From: Nymphaea colorata
Lineage: Eukaryota; Streptophyta; Magnoliopsida; Nymphaeales; Nymphaeaceae
Reading direction: 5' to 3'
Length of the DNA: 64,000 nucleotides
Assembly: GCF_008831285.2 (NCBI RefSeq)
Contig: NC_045140.1
Location: forward strand, 5,621,528-5,685,527
Each line of letters starts with the position of its first letter. The first letter of the stretch is position 1. The notes under the pieces were generated by a model. That model searched no databases. It had not been told where the DNA came from and was given only the letters and a program-made list of their open reading frames with translations. This document shows, in pieces, positions 1 through 12,251 of this stretch. A program made the translations under genes and the position numbers.

Positions 1-363
1 TTGTTAAAGCAGTCATTGTGATGCTTCTCAGTACTATTTGTGACGAGAGGCAAGGTCTGTTGTTCCTGATGAAATTGTATCCAAGATATAGTTGTTTAAG
101 ATACTCCCATTGGCATTGGTGGCATGCTTTGTTATAGCAATTTTTTGGTAACACTTCACATCCCCTAGGAGACAGGGATGTGAACTATGGACCTTATAAT
201 TCACAATGTCAATCTGGTGCTTGATAGTCACTGGTCTTCTGACCAATTAGATGCATGCATGTGTACTTGTGTCTTGAATGTTTTCAATTGTGTTGATTTT
301 TGAAGGTAGTGTTTAATCCTTCAGAACTTTCACTAGCACTGAAAACCTTTTTCTCTTATGCAG

Positions 364-3300
364 AGCCAGGCAAGGCCATTCAGGAAATAGCAAAAACTAT
401 GGTTGGATCAATCATTTCTGTCAAGGTATTCATTCATTTGTTATTAATTAAATAGAACGTTTTGCTTGCTTAAATTAATTTATATTCCATCCTGCTGTCA
501 GTTTTACTTTATTTAATTTGTAGACGTGAAGTTCATATGTGCATCTCCCATATCTGGGGTTTTGCTAAGAGATAATTGAATCTCTTTATGATGCTATTCC
601 TTGTTGCTGCTCATTGAAGTCTATAATGATTACCTTGGCTACTCCTTTTGAAGTATTATTTTATACTGTGTGATGCTTATATGCATTCACTACAGAAATT
701 AGGCAGTATGGTGAACATCCATAGCATATCAGGTTTGTTCAGGCTATCTCAACAACATAGAGTTTGTGTTTTCTATTTCCCTTTTCCCTCATCCATACAT
801 AACTAATTTGGATTCATTTTCTAAAGTTTCTTAGAGATATGCCTTTTTATATCACATAGAGATCCATAAATTCTTATAGTGTTTCTGCATTTAAGAAACA
901 CTTTATTCTGTTAATTGCATTTGGGATGGCCTAGCTAGAGTTATTGAATAAATAGAAGTTATTTTGCCTTGAGGCAGAATTTCACCAAATGACTTGATTG
1001 TGAGTGCAGTTAGTCTTTCTTGAACATAATGTTTCATCATGGTATAAATGTTCAGCATGACCTACAGTCACTGACCCATAGTTCTCAATCTCATGGACCT
1101 TTTATCCTGCTTCAAAGAAACATGTGAGGTTAGCAGTTTTCACATGGATGAAACAAGAGTGTGTGCTTAAATTTGTCAAGATCAATCTTGAGATTTTCTA
1201 TGTCCATCATGATGAATATGAGGGAAAATTTTCACACCCCTTATGGCTTCTTGCAACATGATTTGTGGCATTCCTAATGACAAAAACCTATGCACATGTG
1301 CAATGTGCACGAACACCAATTGGCATGACAAATGGAGATAATACAAAATAAAGAATAAACAGTTTTATCTAAGAAATTTGAAGTGGAGTGGTGCATGTGT
1401 TTGTAAGCTTTATTAGAGCATCTGATCTATTTCATACTGAATGTCACTATCAAATTGTGTTCATGGATGTATACTAGCTCTCTGAAGAACCATTGCTTAT
1501 AGTTGTCACATGCATGTGCATCTAACAATACTCAAAGTTTGAATTTTCTTGTTCTCTAGGTTATCCATGCAAATGAAGAAAAAAGGAAGCTGATTTTCTC
1601 GGAGAAAGAGGCAATGTGGTCTAACTATTCTAACAGTGTCAAGGTTGGCGATATTTTTGAAGCTAGGGTGGGTTCTGTTGAAGACTATGGTGCTTTTGTG
1701 GACCTACGGTTTCCTGATGGTACAACTTTTTGGTCACTTTAGAAGGGGATTCCATTTTTTTATCATAAGCTTCTGGCTTTTGGACACCAGAAGTTGTCAA
1801 TTGTAGTTAGACATTTTCGTGACCTTTCATTGCTTCAAAATGCTTTTGATTAAGATTGTAAATGGTTTGTGTCATATGGGAGATCATGACTGATTTTTCT
1901 GCAAAAAATTTCAGGGTTGTATCATTTGACTGGACTTTTACACATCTCAGAGGTTTCTTGGGATTTGGTTCAAGATGTAAGGGATGTAGTCAGTGAAGGT
2001 GATGAAGTACGGGTGAAAGTAATACACATAGACAAGTAAGGACTCAGATTTCTGTAATTGTATTTTGAGTCCCTGACCACTATCCTATTTGCTTAGCTAT
2101 TTCCTTTCAGCTCTTGAAACTCGACCTGGTTGCATACGATTGCTTACAGGAAACCTCTTTACATAGTTGTATATTTGTTGGACTATGTTTTTAGCTCCTA
2201 TTTTGTGTAATTGCCTGAATGATATGCTATAGATCTCTCAAATCATAGAAAAAAAAAGTGTATTTTATAGGTTATTGTCATGTAAGCATGCACTGTTTTG
2301 CTTGCAGTTTTTTAGAATTCTCACTTGGGCTTGTGTATGCAGAGAAAAAGCAAGAATCAATTTGTCAATGAAGCAGCTAGAGGATGACCCGTTTCTAGTG
2401 ACTCTGGATAAAGTGATAGCCAAGGTTAGCTGTGGCTGTCAACTTGTTTTAAGATATATACTGCAGATGAGAATTTTAAACTTAGCCAGGTTTCAGATTT
2501 CAGAAACATAAGCCATAAAGACAACTTCTAACTCAGTGATCAATTTTGTATCTGTAGGAGGATACATCTAGCCCAGAAACTTCACGGTCAACTGAAGAAG
2601 TGAACGCAGAGCCATTTCTAGAGCTGAAAAACATATGCCAGGAACTACTCCAAGAGGATGGGTATGATGGACCTTCCTTCCCTTCTTTTCTTTTTCCTAA
2701 TGCTTCTTAATGTTGACTAATAATTAGTGTAGAGCTCATTAATGTAGACTTTTTTTATTCTAGTCTTGTTATGGCTAAGATTTTTAAAACTGTATGCAGA
2801 AGCACAGGAAGCTTGCTTTTGGAAAATTCTCTTACTAATTTATCCTTTGTTTCTAGAAGCTTTGCTGTGGTTGCTCGTAAAAGTCCTGTTTCATTAGTTA
2901 TATGAGCACATATTCTTCTTATCTTGGTGTTTCATGTTTCTTTTTGCAGTATAAGTGATGTACAAATAGGCAGACAAGGATTTGAGAAGCGTGTTGTTTC
3001 ACAAGATTTGGAGCTTTGGCTTTCAAACGTGAGATATTTTTGCTTCTATGTTTGGTTGTAGCTAAGCTCTTTATGGAATGTTTATGACTGGTTTCTTTTT
3101 CACATCAGAAACCAGCATCAGATGGACAATTTACTCTGCTTGCTCGAGCTGGTAGGCAGGTGATTTCCTAACTTTTCTGTGTGCGTGGAATATTGTTGAC
3201 AACTTTCTTGTTAACGTGGGTTGGTTTCAGCCTCGCTAGACAGAGCACTGTCTGTTCACATTGAATTTGGTAGACTATTCAATTACTTACATCTAACGGT

Positions 3301-3514
3301 GGACATGTTATAATGGTCATAAAACACACTGAACAAATGTTCTCTTTGTGATAGTCGTATAAGCCTTCTTTAGAGGTCTACTTCTTAACCTTTGTTTTCA
3401 ATTGATGACCGATAATGTCATGCTGTACAGGTTCAGGAGATACAGTTGAAAACTTCGCTGGATCTTGAAGGCATAAAGAAGGCTGTGCAACGAGTCTCTG
3501 GACGGGTTCAGTAG
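364..3514 (+). CDS. SRRP1: S1-domain RNA-binding protein, plastid SRRP1-like (3' part, 8 exons)
   Basis: The end of a multi-exon gene whose start lies left of the window. GT-AG exons that join in frame: 364-425, 1560-1719, 1915-2035, 2343-2424, 2558-2661, 2950-3028, 3109-3159 and 3431-3514 (stop TAG), giving 246 C-terminal residues. They hold the end of one S1-type segment ([10 protein letters not shown]) and then a complete S1 OB-fold from [10 protein letters not shown] through [21 protein letters not shown] and [10 protein letters not shown] to [12 protein letters not shown]. The tail has [18 protein letters not shown] and [14 protein letters not shown]. This arrangement matches, from memory, Arabidopsis At3g23700 (S1 RNA-binding ribosomal protein 1), a chloroplast RNA chaperone. 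S1 family membership is certain; the exact orthologue is inferred, and the plastid transit peptide is outside the window. The 3' UTR probably runs to about 3860, where AT-rich polyadenylation-like sequence occurs. Confidence 0.88.
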
Positions 3515-5100
3515 TCAGCTCCAAAGAAGCGCCTAGCCAAATTTTTACTGTAATATGATGATTCATTTGTACTTGCATTTCGTTGTTGAAGACTGATACT
3601 AAGAGGGCCATCTTCAGTTGGTTCGAGTTATTGTTTTCTAGCAATCGGAAAATGACTGAAAATTGGGGAAGCCTGTAAAGGGATATTGTTTCATCCTGAG
3701 TTGATGTCAAGGACTTTTACGTTGATAAGATGAAGAGGCGCCTGAAATTGGGGTACGCTTGTAGACGGTGGTCATTACTACTGGAGAACTAAAGATCTAT
3801 GTAATGTGAGGACGGCCTATATCAATGTGATGCATGAAATGTCACCCATTTATAATTGTAAAAGTAATCACCAAGTGCATAATGCTTGCCTCTCTCTCTC
3901 TCTCTCTCTCTCTCCTGCTGCATTTAGCAGAGCAAGGAAGACCAGTTTGGGATCATCTAGTGCATAGAGAGTTGAGCTCGGATATCAACGTCTACAGTTA
4001 GAAGGTGCAATCTCCTTCCCTGAATTTAGACCTTTAGTAACCTAATGTCCTATCCACCTGGATGGAATTGAGATCAAGTTGTTCCCTGTGTGAGTTTCGG
4101 ATTAGGTCCCCCCTGTTCACTTGTGGGCAATAAACTTAAGAGAGCCGTGTACCTGATCTTGTTCACGTGGCTGCTCAACCTCCTAAACAAAACTGCATGT
4201 CCCAAGGTTAATGGGTTTCACCCCGAAAATTTGAAGCTCCTTTTCTGTCTTGGAAGAACCTTACCGTCCGTGGAACAAAATGATGATACAGGAGAGGGCT
4301 AACCGGCAATGTGCTGTCTTGTTGAAGGCTAGAGAGCAGTCGTTCACTTGGTCCCATTACTGTATCCTTTCCTCGTCAGAATGTTATTTCTATGAAAACT
4401 CTCACAACATATTCGTTTTACTTGCAATCCTCAGTTCATAACTATGCCTTGACTATTGCCAAGCAAGATCTCTGCTAGGCATCTTCCTATCTTCATTATT
4501 TTGCATATGTAAAGTAAACTGCGGGTGGTAATGGCTATCGAATGTTGACAGGGAGACAAGGATGGAGGACCACTGAAGCTGTTGCTGGCTTGGCCTTAAC
4601 TTTACCGTCCATCTGAAAGATGGATCGCAGTAATGGCTCCCCACAAAACAGCAGCGTAGCCATTTCTTATTGTTGGTGAATTGTTTTTGCTTTTCAGATC
4701 CGCAGAAAAGAATAAAGATCTCCATATGGTCCAAAAAGGTTCAACGCTGCAGAGAAAGAATGGTTGGTACACATGGACGCCGTGCTGAGTGAAGGGGTAA
4801 GAGCAGAGATTGTCGAATACCTGTACGTCCTCCCCCCTGTTGAGTTGGCAAGGACAAAAGCACTGTTCTAGCAACCTCTTTCTGTCCGTCAAAAGTTGCT
4901 TTCTTGCCAGTCCTTTCAGTATCTCCTGTAAAAACGCCAACCGTCGTAGTGTCATACTTACCTAGATAGCCATCCCCAAGAAAGGAGAAGGACCTTGGGA
5001 GTCGATACCTTCACCCGGCAGCATTATCTTCTTCTTCCTCCTCATTCTATCTCTTTCTTAGCACGGCCATAACCTCTGCTCTTCCTTCCTGCGTTTTGAG
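3515..5100. other. Intergenic stretch between SRRP1-like and EPFL9 genes
   Basis: Contains the SRRP1 3' UTR (to about 3860), a (TC)12 microsatellite at 3891-3914, and the promoter and 5' UTR of EPFL9. The pyrimidine-rich leader at about 5020-5100 is consistent with a plant 5' UTR. Short open frames on both strands (for example 4602-4955 minus) show no recognisable protein. I see no TATA box I would defend. Confidence 0.5.
3891..3914. repeat. (TC)12 microsatellite
   Basis: Uninterrupted TC dinucleotide run just downstream of the SRRP1-like 3' UTR. Confidence 0.95.
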
Positions 5101-5205
5101 ATGGCTCCAAAACTCACTACCACCACTTCACTTCTCAACGTCTGCTTCCTTCTCTTTGCTGTTTCTTTCTTGACTTTTGCCTTCTCTCTATCAGGTACAG
5201 CAGAC

Positions 5206-5259
<54 letters not shown>

Positions 5260-5947
5260 CTGTCTTTTTTACATACATACAAGCACACACACAAGCATAC
5301 ACACAGAGACAAACGAAGCTGACATTCTTGTTCGTTTGATTTCTTTACGTTCTCTTATTCACAAGATTTTTTGAAACATGCTTAAATAGAAAGATCCCTG
5401 ATTTGGGCGCCATGATGTGCCAACAAAGTACTCATCCACATGCTTTTCCTTTTTCCATTTCTCAAATTCTTATCTCCAATCAGCAAAAGACGATGCATTC
5501 TTCATTTAAGAACTACATTGTCTTCCCTTCTGTGTAGTACTACAACACAAAATGAACGCAGACACTGCTGATGTGACCACCCAACTCCCACAAAATCACC
5601 CTGTCGACCAAGGCTCTCAAGGCCACACACAGGTTATTATCTCAGCCGAACCAATAGAAATGTTCATTCTCCTTGTATAGATTTTTTATTTTTTTGGGGG
5701 TTTTCAGTGATAATGCTCTGTCTAATCTTTTATGTTATTGTTTATATAATGGTGGCAAATTCTTCAGGAAACTGATGGTGGTAACAGAAAGGGAAGGAGA
5801 ATACTGATCGGTTCCACTGCACCAATCTGCACATACAACGAATGCAGAGGCTGCAAAACCAGATGCAGAGCTGAGCAAGTTCCTGTGGATGCCAACGATC
5901 CCATCAACAGCGCATACCGTTACAGATGTGTCTGTCAAAGAAGGTGA
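5101..5947 (+). CDS. EPFL9: EPIDERMAL PATTERNING FACTOR-like 9 (STOMAGEN) precursor
   Basis: Three exons with GT-AG junctions, 5101-5194, 5538-5632 and 5768-5947 (TGA). Phases agree (94 + 95 = 189 nt; exon 3 is 180 nt), giving 122 residues against 102 in Arabidopsis. Residues 1-31 form a signal peptide (MAPKLTTTTSLLNVCFLLFA, then a hydrophobic run). A poorly conserved propeptide follows, ending in the basic stretch NRKGRRIL. The mature peptide starts near Ile77 (IGSTAPICTYNECRGC) and ends YRCVCQRR, with six cysteines at 84, 89, 92, 96, 117 and 119. IGSTAP, the C-T-Y-N-E-C-R-G-C block and NDPINSAY are hallmarks of STOMAGEN, not of EPF1/EPF2. The known role in Arabidopsis is a secreted mesophyll peptide that raises stomatal density by competing with EPF1/EPF2 at TMM-ERECTA receptors. 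The function here is inferred from the near-identical mature region. An AATAAA lies near 6095 in the 3' UTR. Confidence 0.95.
5207..5256. repeat. (TC)25 microsatellite in EPFL9 intron 1
   Basis: Perfect TC run starting 12 nt after the exon 1 splice donor (GT at 5195-5196), followed by CA-rich sequence (about 5266-5305). It forms most of the 5' half of the 343-bp intron. If the intron is retained, the frame stays open through a Ser-Leu repeat to a stop at about 5320. Confidence 0.97.
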
Positions 5948-6742
5948 AAAAGTAGAAAGCAGCAAATTCCATGCGTACTCGAATACAGTTTTGCCTATAT
6001 TTGCTGTCAAACGGACAAGTGATAGTTATTTTTCTTTGGACTTTTTTTTTTCTTTCCTTTTCCATTTACCAGCATCATATCACAGAGATCAAAAAATAAA
6101 GCGTTGGTAGTGGAAATAATGCAAGGGAAATGTACGGTGGTTCTAAAAGAAATCTACCAATCAAGCAGCCACCAGTGGTTTACTTTAGCTTGTTGAAGCT
6201 CCATGCATGTTCTTGGTTCTTAGTTGTTACAAGCATTTCTTTCTTCTCCCGTGCATCTTTTTTAGTGGAAATGGATTTTTGTTTTGTGAACCCTGAAATT
6301 TGGACGTCATGTTAATGAATTAATAATGAGAAATATTTTTAGTTTTTTTGTTTTCCTTTCGTAGCTTTGGCAAATGAAACCCTATGGGTGTGACTTCTGC
6401 ATCAGACTACGACCAATCAAGAACATGTGATGCTAACTTGTGAGCAAGCTTTTAGGAAATTCATAATGCAAAGTGCATAATAGTTGTTTCCTTTTAAAAT
6501 AAAAGGCCTTAAGATGCACAATTACTAACAAAACATATTCAAAACTGTGCTTAAAACTGTTATCTTTTAAAACTGTTTGTTTAAATTTCAAAAAAAAAAA
6601 AATGTCGCAGGGCAGGCGACCCCACCATGGCATCATCTCCCACACGATAAACACGGGCCGTTCGAATCGTTTCAATCAGATCGACCATCATAACTTTTTG
6701 TTTTCGAATCTTGGTCATGTTTGTCGTGTAGGTTTTGATGGC

Positions 6743-6744
<2 letters not shown>

Positions 6745-6782
<38 letters not shown>
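6745..6782. repeat. (TA)19 microsatellite
   Basis: Uninterrupted TA run in intergenic DNA. Confidence 0.97.
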
Positions 6783-6784
<2 letters not shown>

Positions 6785-9700
6785 AACGATGTATGACAGG
6801 ATGGTCAATTTTTTTATCGTGTCATGAAAACCATCGTAACAAGTACCTTGACAACCTGCCCTTGTTTGGTCATAGTTCTTAATGACAATTCACACCTTTT
6901 GTAATTGTTTTCAGTGATACAAAATAAAAATAACATAAATCATATGGCATACAGGTAGTAATATATATATATAGATTTTGGGTATTTGATCCTAAACTTT
7001 TCATAAATACTTTAGCTTATAAAAATGCAATTTTTTCCTCCAAAAAATTTTAGTTTACCTTCCGTAGTTGATTCTCAGTGAAAACTCTGTTTCATTTAAA
7101 TTATTCCGTCAGACTCCTCTCAATCAATCTCCTTATTTGATGATGTCATTGGAAATCATATCAAGACAGAATAATAATAAGATGCTTCTTGCGCAGATCG
7201 TGTATTAATTGACTACAGTCTTATGTGTGTGTGAGTGTGCAGGCATGCGTGGGATGTGTATGTGTGTGTGCACGTATTCACGCATGCATGTGTGGGAAAG
7301 GAACGTTAGAATCTTTTTTTCTGCACCCACGTAGGCTTCATAATTCCGCCAAAGATGCTCTCATGGCGATGGTCAATGTGGACAGCGACTGCTAATATTG
7401 GCTGGATGATGACTCCATCTCACTTTGTTCTTATCTGCTGTCACACACAGGACTCCTCTTTTGTTCTTTACCTCCACTTCCTCTGAAAGCCGAAGAACAC
7501 GAAGAACATGTTGGAGAAATCGAAGCTAGAGCAGTCCAAAGATGAACACAAATTCATCTTATTCAATCTAATTCATATTCTGTGAAATGAATCAGTACGT
7601 GAGCTTTCCCAAGATGCGGCCTGCCAATTTTCTTCATGGTCGGATACAAGGGTGTCCACTTATGTCACAGACTAGGGATTTTTTATAATCTATAAAATAT
7701 TTTATAATTTTCCTTTTATCATTAGTTTTAAATAATTTTCTTTTACTTTTTTTCTTAATAATGCACGTATAATATTTTTTTTGCAGATCCCGAACAAATT
7801 CGGCTGAATCGTCGAATCAGCCAATTCTTTGAGGGCCTTTCGATGCCTTGAAAATATAAAAACGAAAAGAAGTTTTCAGAAATAAATTTTTGAAATTGGT
7901 AAATTGAAAAAACAAAATCCATATTTCCAAAACCTCTTTGTGTTTGTTGTACTTGGGTTTATGTTCCAGAAACAATTTTCTCAATTTTCTCAGTTTGATA
8001 AGAATGAAAGAAGAAAAAACAAATTAGTTGGATTCAGCATTGCTTGAAAATCCAAGGTAACTTTTTTCATCCTGAAATTTTTTTTCCACCCTTGAGATGG
8101 AAAGAAATTTTCAAAAAAAAAAAAAATCTGAAAACCAACTCAACGTTTATTTTTTTCATCTCAAGTTTGATGGGCAAGAAATTTTTTTAAAAATTTAAAT
8201 TTGCTACACGAAATATCCTGCCCATCGTTAGGCAATCAAGAGGGAGCTCCAGCAACAGTTGTTCCCATCAATTTCTTTCCATTCCATCAAACACAGGAGA
8301 AAGTATTACCTGGAATGAAAATCTCATTCCATCACACATCATAGAAAAATGGAATGGGGAGCAAAGTGTTCCCATTCCACCAATTCTTGAATGAAGTTTC
8401 CAGTTCCAAAATTCCAAGGCAATCGAAATATATCTCAAGTTGAGGATCTTATCATCTTAACCACTGGCCTATTGAAGATTTCCTATTCTGCAATGTGCCG
8501 ACAATTTTAAGGGGAAAATTAAGAACTTGGAATTGAACAGTCCAACCTTCTCAATGACAAAATTTATATAGAAAGGGTAAGTCATTATCAGAATCTCAAT
8601 AGGGACCATAGAGGCCTTTTGAGTGGCGGATCCCGCCGGTGGCAGCCGCCCGGCAATGGCTGACCTCTTAACAATTTCTGGTCAGGGTTGTGGATATGCT
8701 TGTAGCTTCATCTTCTGGCGAGTTGGTTGAAGAGGATGGTCCCCCGGGCCAGGACTCTTTGGTCAGAGCTTCCATTCAGCATTCATCTCAGGGCCATGAA
8801 GTCCTTGAGGTCCCCGCTCTCTTCTGGGGAGCTTAGAGTTGTGCCCATTTACGGCTTTCATTGTTCTTCAAACCCTTCATCTCACCCTTGATTTCTTTCA
8901 TGCAAATCTTCAGAGCATTCATCTGTTCTTAAGGTCTTCCACTTGTGTTCTTTTCAATTCTACACACATTCAAGATATCATGAAGAACTTCTCTTTTCCC
9001 CATCTTTGTCATGCATCGGCAGCCAATGAATCGGACTCGATCATCTGATTCTAATCAACTGTTCAGTAGCAAATCGAATTCAAGTTTCCTGTCAATTTTT
9101 ACATGTTCTAAATTTTCTTCCTAGTCTTAGTTTTTTTAGTAGTTTTCTCTTTTACCTAGAAACTGTACATTTTTTTTTTTTTGGAAAAATTGGTATGTGC
9201 TAGACACTTAAATGATAAATGGATCAGGAACAATCTCTGCCTTTGATCTTTAGCGGTGGAGAGAAAAACAAAAACAAAAAGATGATGAGGCATTTTAATA
9301 ATCTAGGATCATAAGAACAGGAGAACAGCCTTGAAGGGTTTTAGGTTCCGAGCATGTGAAAGTCTCTCAGCCCAAGTAAAATTCAGGAAAAAAAGATATT
9401 CATATCAATGTCACAAGAAATTGAAAAAAAGGGTGGAGGAAATGTATATGGGGGACTAGATGTTCTTGTTCTCCTCGAGCCCCATCTAACGAAAGGGACA
9501 CTTAAAAGCGCCTCTTGCTTCTGTTTCATCATGTGCATGAGATAACATGAAATTAACCTGAGAAAACTTCAACGCTGCCACCATTTTCTGAATTTAAACA
9601 ATCACCTGCAGCTTTAGTATCCTTGTCCACCAACAACTCAAGATTAATTAATCGGTGAATTAAGCTTCAATAATGGCTTTTAGCTGTAAACTGTTCATTT

Positions 9701-10417
9701 AAGTTTGATAAGTGGGATAACTGTGAACATAGTGTCACTTTGGAAGACATCATCATTGAGTGAACAGTAAGCATAAAAACCAACGTGGTGCTTCAGATTT
9801 ATGTCAGTAATACTTTTCAGTGTTCTTTGTGGTTGATAAGTGGGAGAGACGAAAGAAGACGCTTTGCTTGCATCTGTTTTTACAGACCAATTTGGTGGCG
9901 CAATGATTCTTGTCATCTGCAGGCACCTTCCTTTGTTTCTTAATCTCATGTCTTATGTAAGTGTTGTACAGCTTAAGTACCTTTAATTATATCGTAGAGA
10001 TGTCACATTTCACATTTTATAATATGTCAACTGAATAAACAAATATAAAAACTGTATGAACTGATTGATGAATGGTTTGATCAATCTTGATTGATAGACT
10101 TTTCAAAATCAAATGTAAACTTTTTAAACTTGCATTTTAAAAAGTATCTACTAATTGATTAAACAATTCCCCATATGTGCACACGTAGACATCATATTTA
10201 GTCATATAATCTCCTTTCATGAACCTTTCCTACAACTTCGACCAGGAGTGACAATAGTTTTGCAGTTACACATGCACTGACTTGCAAATAAAATTACTTA
10301 TAACTCAGCCCCTTGCAAAGCTAGTTATGCCAACAACCGATAAGAGGTCAGCAATTGGTCTAATTTCTTTTATAGGTGTCAACAAGTTAACTGTCTCAAG
10401 GAACATAGCATAGGATT

Positions 10418-10583
10418 TTTTTCAAGGACGAGCCAAACGGTTCAACGAACTTATCCGAGTAGGGCCAAACTAAACTTGAATACAATACATTATTCAACCA
10501 AAAAATTTCAATTTTTTTAATGTATTTTTTTTTTCAATTAGTTGAGGTGGGACCACATTCTATGCGAGCCCCCCTTGCCCCTG
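10418..10583. mobile_element. Decayed hAT-like MITE (second family, copy 1)
   Basis: Shares its layout with the better-preserved element at 23759-23940: a GC-rich start with GTAGGGCCAA, an A/T-rich middle, then GAGGTGGG(A/G)CCA and a CCCC-rich end finishing in GCCCCTG. The left end is eroded and no target-site duplication is evident, so the left boundary is approximate. Confidence 0.45.
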
Positions 10584-12224
10584 CCTTCACACACAAGGGA
10601 TCTAAAGTTTGAATGTCATGGTTACTGTGTGACGTCCAGTGTGTTATTCATCTGAACTACACACCAAAGTTCCGAAACAAATCATGACCTTAAAGACATA
10701 AAAGTGTGTTATTCATCTAAACTGCACACCCAAGTCCCTAAACAGATATAGCCTTAAAGGTTTTAAGGAGATAGTTTTTCCTAAGTAAACATTAAAAAGA
10801 AATTAAAAACAAAACTTTTGCAACGTCATCGATCAATTAAATATCTCAACCCAGATGGATTTTATCGAGTCAAATTAAAAAAAAAAATCCTACACCTTGG
10901 AGTGCCACTTAAAACGTACCCCACCACTACTGCAATTACAGCATTCATCACTCTCATCTGAACAACAAAAGGAAAGGGAGAAAGTATATTCACTTTTTGG
11001 AAAAAACGAAGTTGTGAAGAAAAAGAAATGATTCCAAACCTAACCCCTCTAAAAAGCATCGGCAAAGCCCCTCAAATTGCTCTTGTTAACACCCCAAATT
11101 ATAACTTGGATTTATGAGAAAAAGTTAGCCGTTTCATTATACTTGATAAGTGGGCACGCAGAAACACACGCGCACAAGCAACCGAGGAGAATTGTTAAAG
11201 CTACTTTAAGTTGGTGTTCCAAGAATCATTTAAAAAGATCACGAGCAATTAAGAAATGGGCTAGCACCGCCTGCTTTTCAATATCTCCATCATTTGTACA
11301 ATGAAAACGAAGTCCAAACCCTCTTCTTTATTGTTTTTAGTGTCGGTAATCATTCCCACTAAAAAAATATCAACTCGCACCTTTTGGCCACACCACTCAT
11401 GAATTGACAAAGTTCAGGTGACTAACAAAGACAAAGACCTTTTCAACCGAGCGAGAGAGATGAAGCTGTTATTGCTGAAGTTTTCAGTATGCAACAGAGT
11501 GAAAGCTTACCGGAACCGTCCTTACTAGAGAGTTAAGGGAAGGTAGCTCTTCTCTCTTTCCATCTATCTCTCTTGATTGCTTATATATCTCTCCTTCTTT
11601 CGCGTTGAAAGTCTAAAAAGCTTTTGGAAGACAAGCAAGCAAATGATGTCCCATTCTCTGGAATCTCTCCTAAAATTAATGGCCACTGTGAAGAGAAACG
11701 TACACCTTTTCTCCTTTGCTTTCCAGACACCTCCCGACAACCTACCCTTTTTTGGGCACCACTTACATTCCAAACGCCACGTTACCCATTTGGGTAAAAG
11801 TCCCTGCGAAACTTTTTCTTCCTTGGTTTCACGCTATCTTTCACCCCCAAGAGAGAAAAATGAGGCCCACTGTAGAGATAGAGATAGATATATAGAGAGA
11901 GAGACCAGGCTGCTGGTGCCCTTGACTCTCTCTCTTGGCGCCTTTGATTCTCTTTCTTCTTGCTGGAGGATTCGTCACATCTGCAACTCGAAAGATGAGT
12001 TCAAGGGTGTTCCCCGATTCCCATCTGAACACGCCACCCCAGATGGTGTTCATGCAGCCCCACCACCAAAGAAACAACAAAACACCCACATCAGGAAAAC
12101 TCCTCCAACTCCTCCCCAAAAGTAGAGAGAGAAACAAAAGAGAGAAAGAGAGATGAACTAGAAAACCCAGATTAAATCAACAAACTGTGCATCAACATCA
12201 AAAAGTCATGAAACATGATCCATG

Positions 12225-12245
12225 TGAGAGAGAGAGAGAGAGAGA
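12225..12245. repeat. (GA)n microsatellite in the DCTPP1 3' flank
   Basis: GA run just beyond the DCTPP1 stop codon. It is a CT run in the sense of the transcript and probably lies in the 3' UTR. Confidence 0.9.
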
Positions 12246-12251
12246 CTGGCT

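Larger units (their letters stand above)
6084..12222. other. Gene-poor intergenic region
   Basis: About 6 kb with no gene I can support. Contents: EPFL9 3' UTR to about 6310; a (TA)19 microsatellite at 6745-6782; TG/ATG-rich simple sequence at 7221-7290; poly(A/T)-rich DNA at 7680-8200; a GC-richer patch at 8620-8830 with no recognisable product; a hAT-like MITE near 10418-10583; and a GATA/GAGA-rich patch at 11875-11905. The longest plus-strand open frame (11577-12125, 182 codons) is low in recognisable structure and lies over the 3' flank of the dCTP pyrophosphatase gene. Confidence 0.5.

Noticed and set aside
5058-5322. Arg-Glu and Ser-Leu repeat proteins at the EPFL9 start
   Set aside because: Produced by translating the TC microsatellite; the plus-strand frame is only real for the EPFL9 signal peptide.
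11577-12125. 182-codon plus-strand open frame
   Set aside because: Overlaps the 3' flank of DCTPP1, has no recognisable domain, a Pro/Arg-rich compositional tail and no splice or homologue support.
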